Below are positions 23,158 through 27,607 of a stretch of DNA of 27,607 nt, in pieces. The translations under genes and the position numbers were made by a program. Source of the stretch: Thiobacillus sp. (GTDB lineage: Bacteria; Pseudomonadota; Gammaproteobacteria; Burkholderiales; Thiobacillaceae). The stretch covers positions 1 to 27,607 of the forward strand of contig JADMKH010000036.1 in the NCBI GenBank assembly GCA_018780025.1, in the 5' to 3' direction. Every line of letters starts with the position of its first letter. Positions within the stretch are counted from its first letter, which is position 1. The notes under the pieces are model-generated. The model worked only from the letters and a program-made list of their open reading frames with translations, had not been told where the DNA came from and made no database searches.

Positions 23158-23592
23158 TTAAGCCCAGTGCATGCTTTTGAGCCCGTTTGTTTCTTCGGTC
23201 AACACGAACCCCAATCGCTCGTACAACGATGACGCAGGATTGCAATGGATGACTTTCAAGCTCAGGCCCTTATTCTTGTTGCGGGCAGCAGTGTGGATAT
23301 CCGTGATCAAGCGCGCACCTATGCCACGATTCTGGAACGCGGGCAGCAGGTAGATCATGCGAATGTGATAATCGCCAGCGTCCTCAACAATGTGCAAGCC
23401 TCCGGCAAACGCGTTGTCAATTTCGATGACTTCGAATTGTTCCAAAGGGTGGTGCTTCCAGAATCCGGTTTGCTGTATCTGCTCATCCCATCCCCAGGCC
23501 TCGGCCACGTAATCGCCAACGGTCAGTCGATAGCCTTCGAAAATGGCTGTCTGATCGGCGCGGATTGCCGGTCGCCGGGCATAGGGGGCCAT
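23158..23592 (-). CDS. GNAT family N-acetyltransferase
   Basis: A 144-residue acetyltransferase that would use acetyl-CoA. The acetyl-CoA-binding motif A is IRMIYLLPAFQNRGIGARLI (about residues 77-96), with the pyrophosphate-binding QNRGIG loop. Motif B follows as VIHCNPASSLYERLGF (about 113-128). ATG 23592 is preferred to an upstream ATG because it lies four bases after the stop of the Trx-like/HEAT gene and the domain starts there. The acetyl acceptor is unknown. Confidence 0.85.
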   Translation of the reverse strand: MAPYARRPAIRADQTAIFEGYRLTVGDYVAEAWGWDEQIQQTGFWKHHPLEQFEVIEIDNAFAGGLHIVEDAGDYHIRMIYLLPAFQNRGIGARLITDIHTAARNKNKGLSLKVIHCNPASSLYERLGFVLTEETNGLKSMHWA

Positions 23593-23596
23593 GTGG

Positions 23597-24235
23597 CTAG
23601 CCTGAAATCGCCTGCAAACTTTCCGCCGCGATCTCGCGCACGTCGGCATCCTCGTCCGTCAGCCGCGCTTCCAGCCATGGGCGCGCAGTGGCGTCGCCGG
23701 TCAGCCCCAGATAATGGCTGGCATCCGCCCGCACTCGTGCGTCTTCATGTTGCGACAGTTCGCCCAGACGCGGCAACAACGCGCGCAGGGTGTCGGTGCC
23801 GGCAAAATTTTCCAGCAACACGCCAGCGCCCAACCGCACGTTGAGGCTGGCATCGACATTGCCGACGATGGGCAGCACGGCGGCCAACAGGTCTGCATCG
23901 GCTTCGATCAGTGTTTGTGCCTTGGCTAGCTGACCGACTTTCAACAGCATGTGGAAATAATCGGCCATCCCGCTTTCGCTGTCGGCTTTGGTCGCCCAGT
24001 CGGCGAGTTCGGCTTTGCTGTGTACGCCAGCGAGCTCGATGCGGCCGATGCGCACCCAGGGTACCGTGCGGACACCGAGCGTCTGGCCCACTTCGGGATG
24101 CTGCTCCAGATTGACTGCTTCCAGACGGCCGATCACGCCTTGTTTCACCAGGTCGGCGAGCGCAGACAGCATCGCCGGGCAATGCGGGCAGGTGGTGGAA
24201 ATCAGCAGCAGGGCGTTGGGTGTGGGCATGGTCAT
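23597..24235 (-). CDS. Thioredoxin-like protein fused to HEAT repeats
   Basis: A 212-residue cytoplasmic protein. The N-terminal half (about 1-85) is thioredoxin-like: LLLISTTCPHCPAML with the redox pair C16 and C19 (CPHC), a VNLEQHPEVG segment and a cis-proline motif VRTVPWVRIG. The C-terminal half (about 115-210) has alpha-helical HEAT-type repeats, with the typical pattern DARVRADASHYLG and DADVREIAAESLQ. The combination suggests a redox-sensitive protein-protein contact. No lipocalin or export signal is seen. It is the first gene of the minus-strand operon with the GNAT, EamA and C13 genes, and is divergent, by 35 bases, from the YcbL-like gene. Confidence 0.8.
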   Translation of the reverse strand: MTMPTPNALLLISTTCPHCPAMLSALADLVKQGVIGRLEAVNLEQHPEVGQTLGVRTVPWVRIGRIELAGVHSKAELADWATKADSESGMADYFHMLLKVGQLAKAQTLIEADADLLAAVLPIVGNVDASLNVRLGAGVLLENFAGTDTLRALLPRLGELSQHEDARVRADASHYLGLTGDATARPWLEARLTDEDADVREIAAESLQAISG

Positions 24236-24270
24236 TGGTCAAATGATGTCGCGGCGCGATAATGGATCGT

Positions 24271-24936
24271 ATGGAATTTACCATTCTCCCCGTTACCCCG
24301 TATCAACAAAACTGCTCGCTGGTGTGGGATGCCGATGGCCGCGCGGCCCTGGTCGACCCCGGCGGCGAGACCGAGCGCCTGCTGGACGAAGTGGCGCAAC
24401 GTGGATTGAAGCTGGAAAAGATACTGCTTACCCACGGCCATCTCGATCATGTCGGCGCGGCGGTTGAAATACGTGAGCGCTTGGGCATCCCCATCATCGG
24501 CCCACAGCGCGAAGAACAGTTCTGGCTCGACCTGCTGCCGCATCAGGCCGAGCTATTCAACTTTCCGCCCGCGCTGGCGTTTACTCCGGATCAGTGGCTG
24601 AACGATGGCGACACGGTCGAGGTCGGCAGCCTGCGTTTTGATGTGCTGCATTGCCCCGGCCACACGCCCGGCCATGTGGTGTTTTATCAGCCCGACGCGC
24701 AGCTCGCCTTCGTCGGCGACGTGCTGTTCAAGGGCTCGATCGGCCGCACCGATTTTCCGCGCGGCGATCATGCTGCGCTGCTGGCAGCGATACGCGAAAA
24801 GCTGTTTCCGCTCGGCGACGACGTGCGTTTTGTGCCGGGGCATGGCGCCATGTCCACGTTCGGACACGAACGTCGCGAGAACCCCTTCGTCGGCCTGACG
24901 TCAACTCTGCAGGCCTGCATAACCCAAGGAGATTGA
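24271..24936 (+). CDS. YcbL-like metallo-hydrolase (glyoxalase II family)
   Basis: A 221-residue cytoplasmic metallo-beta-lactamase-fold hydrolase. The start ATG 24271 (MEFTILPVTPYQQNCSLVW) matches the family; an ATG nine bases upstream is possible. The complete metal-binding set is visible: THGHLDH (54-60), HCPGHTPGH (about 127-135), the DVLF aspartate (about 151) and PGHG near 193. YcbL of Salmonella is a small type II glyoxalase-like enzyme acting on S-lactoylglutathione, so this is a plausible role, though the glutathione-binding C-terminal domain of GloB is absent. It is followed after one base by the rhodanese/MBL gene. Confidence 0.88.
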   Translation: MEFTILPVTPYQQNCSLVWDADGRAALVDPGGETERLLDEVAQRGLKLEKILLTHGHLDHVGAAVEIRERLGIPIIGPQREEQFWLDLLPHQAELFNFPPALAFTPDQWLNDGDTVEVGSLRFDVLHCPGHTPGHVVFYQPDAQLAFVGDVLFKGSIGRTDFPRGDHAALLAAIREKLFPLGDDVRFVPGHGAMSTFGHERRENPFVGLTSTLQACITQGD

Positions 24937-24937
24937 G

Positions 24938-26299
24938 ATGAATGCCTCGCTTGTTCCGTTTGCTCTGCTGTGTTCAATCTTGCTGTTTCCCGCCGCAGTA
25001 CGGGCACAAAACCTGACGGCCATCATCAATCCGCCGCCCGAGGCATCCGCGCTTACGCAAGCTGCGAAAAGTACGCTGGATGCCGTGAATAAACGTGTGC
25101 CACATCTGGATACCACAGGCTTGCTGGCGCAATTGAAAGCACAACCGACGACGGTGGTCATCGATGTGCGCTCTCCCGCAGAGCTCGATCTGTCGGGCTA
25201 TATCGATGCGCCGCTGTTTTTCAATATCGACCGCGGCCTTCTGGAGTACCAGATCGAGGCGCGCGTGCCGGACAAGGCGACGCCCATCGTTGTGTACTGT
25301 GGCGTGAGCCAGCGCAGCCCGCTGGCCGCCGACACGCTGAAGAAGCTCGGCTATAAAAACGTGAAGAATTACCGCGACGGCTTTTTCAACTGGAAGCGCG
25401 CCGGCCTGCCGATCCAGCAATACGACAAGGCGCCGGCGTCTTTCCTGTACGACATGCCGCAGGAAGTCATCCCCGGCGTGTGGTCGGCCATCGGCGCCAC
25501 CGCGCCGGGCACCTACGCAAACTCCGGTCACAACAACAACCTGTCCTTCATCATCACCGACGACGGCGTGCTGGTGGTGAACGCGGGCGACAACTATCTG
25601 CTGGCGCAAAGCCTGCACGAAGAAATCAAAAAGCGCACCAGCCAGCCGGTGAAATACGTAGTGCTGGAAAACAGCCAGGGCCACGCCATGCTCGGCTCGA
25701 ACTACTGGAAGGAACAGGGCGTCCCCATCATCGCGAACCGTGAAACCGCGAGCTATATGGAGAAAACGGGTTACGACGCGCTGGCGGTGATGCGCAACCG
25801 CGCGCGCGACAAGGCCTTCAAGACCGAGTTCGTGATTCCCGACAAAATCTACGACGACAGGCTTGATCTCAAAATGGGCAGTTGGAATCTGCAGATCCTG
25901 CACCTGGGGTCCTCGCACAGCCACGGCGACACCATGGTCTGGCTGCCCGAGAAAAAACTGGTGATCGCCGGCGACACCGCGTTTCACATTCGCATGCTGC
26001 CGATTTTTGAAGACACCGACACCGCCAAATGGATCGAGACCTGGGACAAGTTCGAAGCGCTTGGCGCGCAAATCGTCATCCCCGGCCACGGCGGGCCCAC
26101 CGACATGCCGACCGTGCGCAAATGGACGCGCGATTACCTCGTTTACCTGCGGGAAAAAGTGGCTGAGGTGATCAAGAAGGGCGGTTCGCTCGACGATGCG
26201 TACAAGGTCGACCAGTCGCCCTACCTGCACCTGCACACCGCCGATGAGCTGGCGCGCAGCAACGCGGGCCGGGTGTTCCGGGCGATGGAGTTTGAATAA
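24938..26299 (+). CDS. Exported rhodanese/metallo-beta-lactamase-fold fusion with degenerate metal site
   Basis: A 453-residue periplasmic fusion. A signal peptide ends near residue 23 (FPAAVRA then QNLTA). A rhodanese domain spans about 55-160, with the sulfur-carrying Cys121 in YCGVSQRS. The MBL fold spans about 178-400. In the MBL part, the position where HxHxDH would bind zinc reads ENSQGH (244-249). Only the last His is kept. HSHGD (327-331), AGDTAF (D346) and PGHGG (H384) remain. The protein may thus bind one metal differently or have lost hydrolytic activity. AAGGAG precedes ATG 24938. The context with a YcbL-like hydrolase suggests sulfur or thiol chemistry, for example sulfane-sulfur handling, but this is inference. 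Confidence 0.85.
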   Translation: MNASLVPFALLCSILLFPAAVRAQNLTAIINPPPEASALTQAAKSTLDAVNKRVPHLDTTGLLAQLKAQPTTVVIDVRSPAELDLSGYIDAPLFFNIDRGLLEYQIEARVPDKATPIVVYCGVSQRSPLAADTLKKLGYKNVKNYRDGFFNWKRAGLPIQQYDKAPASFLYDMPQEVIPGVWSAIGATAPGTYANSGHNNNLSFIITDDGVLVVNAGDNYLLAQSLHEEIKKRTSQPVKYVVLENSQGHAMLGSNYWKEQGVPIIANRETASYMEKTGYDALAVMRNRARDKAFKTEFVIPDKIYDDRLDLKMGSWNLQILHLGSSHSHGDTMVWLPEKKLVIAGDTAFHIRMLPIFEDTDTAKWIETWDKFEALGAQIVIPGHGGPTDMPTVRKWTRDYLVYLREKVAEVIKKGGSLDDAYKVDQSPYLHLHTADELARSNAGRVFRAMEFE

Positions 26300-26310
26300 G
26301 CGTGCGTGAC

Positions 26311-26406
26311 TATTGATCCGGCACGCATTAAACAGGATTGCATGTGTAGGTCGGCAAAGTATTGCCGACCTACTCTTTCTCTCGGATAAATGATGCCGGA
26401 TCAATA
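26311..26406. repeat. Nested inverted-repeat element between the rhodanese/MBL gene and arginase
   Basis: Outer perfect 13-bp inverted repeats TATTGATCCGGCA (26311-26323) and TGCCGGATCAATA (26394-26406) enclose a perfect 12-bp palindrome GTAGGTCGGCAA (26346-26357) / TTGCCGACCTAC (26362-26373) with loop AGTA. The inner hairpin is followed on the plus strand by TCTTTCTC and probably terminates the plus-strand gene. The outer right arm overlaps the arginase stop. The palindrome is related to one at 27371-27394. No transposase is present. Confidence 0.75.
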
Positions 26407-27282
26407 AAGCGGTGTGATGGCGCCGACCAGCGCACCCGCCGCATCGGCGGTCGCGTGCCCGCGGTCGCGGCGCGGATTGTACTCGGCGATTTCCATCGCC
26501 ACAAAGGTCGGGTCGCCGCGCAAACGAGACAGGGCGGCGGCGAGTTCATCGCGGCGCAGCCCACCCGGAACGGGGGTGCCGACCCCCGGTTCCTCTTCCG
26601 GGTCGAGCGCATCCAGATCCACACTCACGCCAAAACCGGCCGTGCCTTGCCGCACGATGGCGAGCGCTTCGTCGAACACTTCGGCCAGACCGCGCTGGCG
26701 AACTTCGTCCATCTTGAACACCCGCACGCCCAGTCGATGCAGCAGCGCGGCCTCGCCCGCCTCGAAACTGCGCACTCCGATCAGGCATACGTGTTCGGGG
26801 CGCAGCTTGGCTTCCGGCCCGTCGATGCCGGTGAGCGCCGCGTCGCCGTGACCGAGCAGGCAGGCCAATGGCATGCCGTGAATCTGCCCGCTCGGCGTGG
26901 TGGCGAAGGTGTGGCTGTCCATGTGGGCGTCGATCCAGATCAGGCCGAGCGGCCCCTTGTCGGCCAGCGTGCGATGCACCCCGCTCCAGGTGCCGATGGC
27001 GCAGGAATGGTCGCCGCCCACCACCAGCGGGAAATTCCCCGCCTGCAGCACCGCTTCCACTTCGGCTGCCAGCCGGGTGCTCAGCGAAGCGACGGCATGC
27101 AGCGGCGTGTCTGGCTGCGCGCGCGGCACCCGCAGGATGCTGTCCCAAGCCACATGCTGCAGCGGCGTATCGTGGAATGCCTTGTAATGACGCAGCGCAT
27201 CCGGCCCCTCGGCGCAGCCCGGGTCGGGCGCGCCGGTGCCGCTGGCGGCGCCGATGACGATGAGAGTGCGCTTGGCTGGCAT
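26401..27282 (-). CDS. rocF: Arginase
   Basis: Hydrolyses L-arginine to ornithine and urea. The 293-residue protein has all ureohydrolase metal motifs: VVGGDHSCAIGT (about 87-98), WIDAHMDSHT (about 116-125) and SVDLDALDPEEEPGVG (about 220-235), so both manganese sites look complete. GMPLACLLGHG follows the second motif, as in true arginases rather than agmatinases, whose motif 2 differs. Arginase versus guanidinobutyrase cannot be fully settled by eye. ATG 27282 is the start; no strong ribosome binding site is seen. It lies about 160 bases downstream of a gabD-type gene on the same strand, a context consistent with arginine/GABA breakdown. Confidence 0.9.
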   Translation of the reverse strand: MPAKRTLIVIGAASGTGAPDPGCAEGPDALRHYKAFHDTPLQHVAWDSILRVPRAQPDTPLHAVASLSTRLAAEVEAVLQAGNFPLVVGGDHSCAIGTWSGVHRTLADKGPLGLIWIDAHMDSHTFATTPSGQIHGMPLACLLGHGDAALTGIDGPEAKLRPEHVCLIGVRSFEAGEAALLHRLGVRVFKMDEVRQRGLAEVFDEALAIVRQGTAGFGVSVDLDALDPEEEPGVGTPVPGGLRRDELAAALSRLRGDPTFVAMEIAEYNPRRDRGHATADAAGALVGAITPLY

Positions 27283-27370
27283 GCTGTCAGTCTAGACTGG
27301 GTGAAAATTTATGGCTTTGTCACCGTTATGTATTGTTCCTTGGAAAATGCCTTGGAATCACGCGCTATCC

Positions 27371-27394
27371 GTAGGTCGGGAATACTTTCCCGAC
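27371..27394 (+). repeat. REP-like palindrome related to 26346-26373
   Basis: GTAGGTCGGGAA (27371-27382), loop TACT, TTCCCGAC (27387-27394), giving an 8-bp stem. Compared with the minus strand of the element at 26346-26373, the stem pair C-G is changed to G-C, a compensatory substitution. The two copies lie on opposite sides of arginase in opposite orientation. Confidence 0.65.
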
Positions 27395-27440
27395 GCAACG
27401 GTATCCATGCGGTCAACAGATAACTGTGAAAGAGCCAAAT

Positions 27441-27607
27441 TTACCCCAGCCCGCCCAGATTCACGTATTTGCTTTCCAGATATTCGTCGATGCCAGAGCG
27501 CCCGCCTTCGCGCCCCAGCCCCGATTGCTTGACGCCGCCGAACGCCGCCTCGGCGGTGGAAATCAGCCCGGCGTTGATGCCGACCATGCCGTAGTCGAGC
27601 TGCTCCG
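27441..27607 (-). CDS. gabD: Succinate-semialdehyde dehydrogenase, C-terminal end (5' part outside window)
   Basis: A frame enters from the window edge and ends with TAA at 27441, giving the last 55 residues of an aldehyde dehydrogenase. The segments YGMVGINAGLIST, AAFGGVKQSGLGREGG and IDEYLESKYVNLGGLG match the C-terminus of GabD-type succinate-semialdehyde dehydrogenases, including the FGGVKQSGLGREG block. GabD usually has APFGGVKQSG; here it is AAFGG. The enzyme oxidises succinate semialdehyde to succinate with NAD(P)+. Only this fragment is visible, so the assignment rests on the tail. Confidence 0.8.
   Translation of the reverse strand, partial: EQLDYGMVGINAGLISTAEAAFGGVKQSGLGREGGRSGIDEYLESKYVNLGGLG

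Overview
The window is a compact, high-GC, gene-dense stretch of a proteobacterial chromosome. The gene families point to a betaproteobacterium: glcDEF, an SrkA-type kinase next to an adenosylcobalamin-dependent (class II) ribonucleotide reductase, a GcvR-like ACT protein overlapping a PerM-like permease, and DUF2237/zinc-ribbon, MltB and DUF502 genes. This rests on recognising protein families by eye; no database search was possible, so genus is not assigned.

Layout. 1-3836 (minus) is the glycolate oxidase operon glcD-glcE-glcF, with glcF cut by the window edge and a 39-codon glyoxalase-like (VOC) C-terminal remnant between glcE and glcF. 4033-5594 (plus) holds a PerM/AI-2E-type permease overlapping a GcvR-like ACT protein. 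5626-7242 (minus) holds a conserved protein of unknown function and a DUF502 membrane protein. 7243-7523 is a hairpin-rich leader in front of a degenerate-EAL/HDOD protein that overlaps a GIY-YIG gene. 9164-11109 (minus) has a patatin-like phospholipase and, behind a strong terminator, an orphan PhnD-type periplasmic binding protein. 11338-14117 contains divergent nrdJ and srkA.

14118-16956 is an accessory island. It contains a translationally coupled pair, a DUF4062 (TIR/deoxyribosyltransferase-like) protein and an AlbA_2/Schlafen plus HATPase protein. Upstream of the pair is a deletion scar joining the N-terminus of a phospholipase-D-type helicase gene to the C-terminus of another lost gene. 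The island lies between the intact srkA 3' end and a second, diverged and frameshifted srkA 3' end. An array of GTCCG repeats at helical spacing marks its left side. It looks like the residue of a defence island placed at the srkA 3' end, and the pair is the best candidate here for an undescribed system.

17032-20796 (plus) carries an asparagine-synthase-type amidotransferase resembling the N-acetylglutaminylglutamine amidotransferases, an MltB-type lytic transglycosylase, a DUF2237 protein and a small zinc-ribbon protein, all closely packed. 20815-24235 (minus) is a probable operon of thioredoxin-like/HEAT protein, GNAT acetyltransferase, EamA exporter and a membrane-anchored C13 (legumain-like) peptidase. 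24271-26299 (plus) has a YcbL-like metallo-hydrolase and an exported rhodanese/MBL fusion whose MBL metal site is degenerate. 26401-27607 (minus) has arginase and the C-terminus of a succinate-semialdehyde dehydrogenase, a plausible arginine/GABA-type catabolic neighbourhood. Arginase is flanked by two related palindromes with a compensatory stem change.

The many long open frames antisense to these genes are by-products of high GC and are left out.
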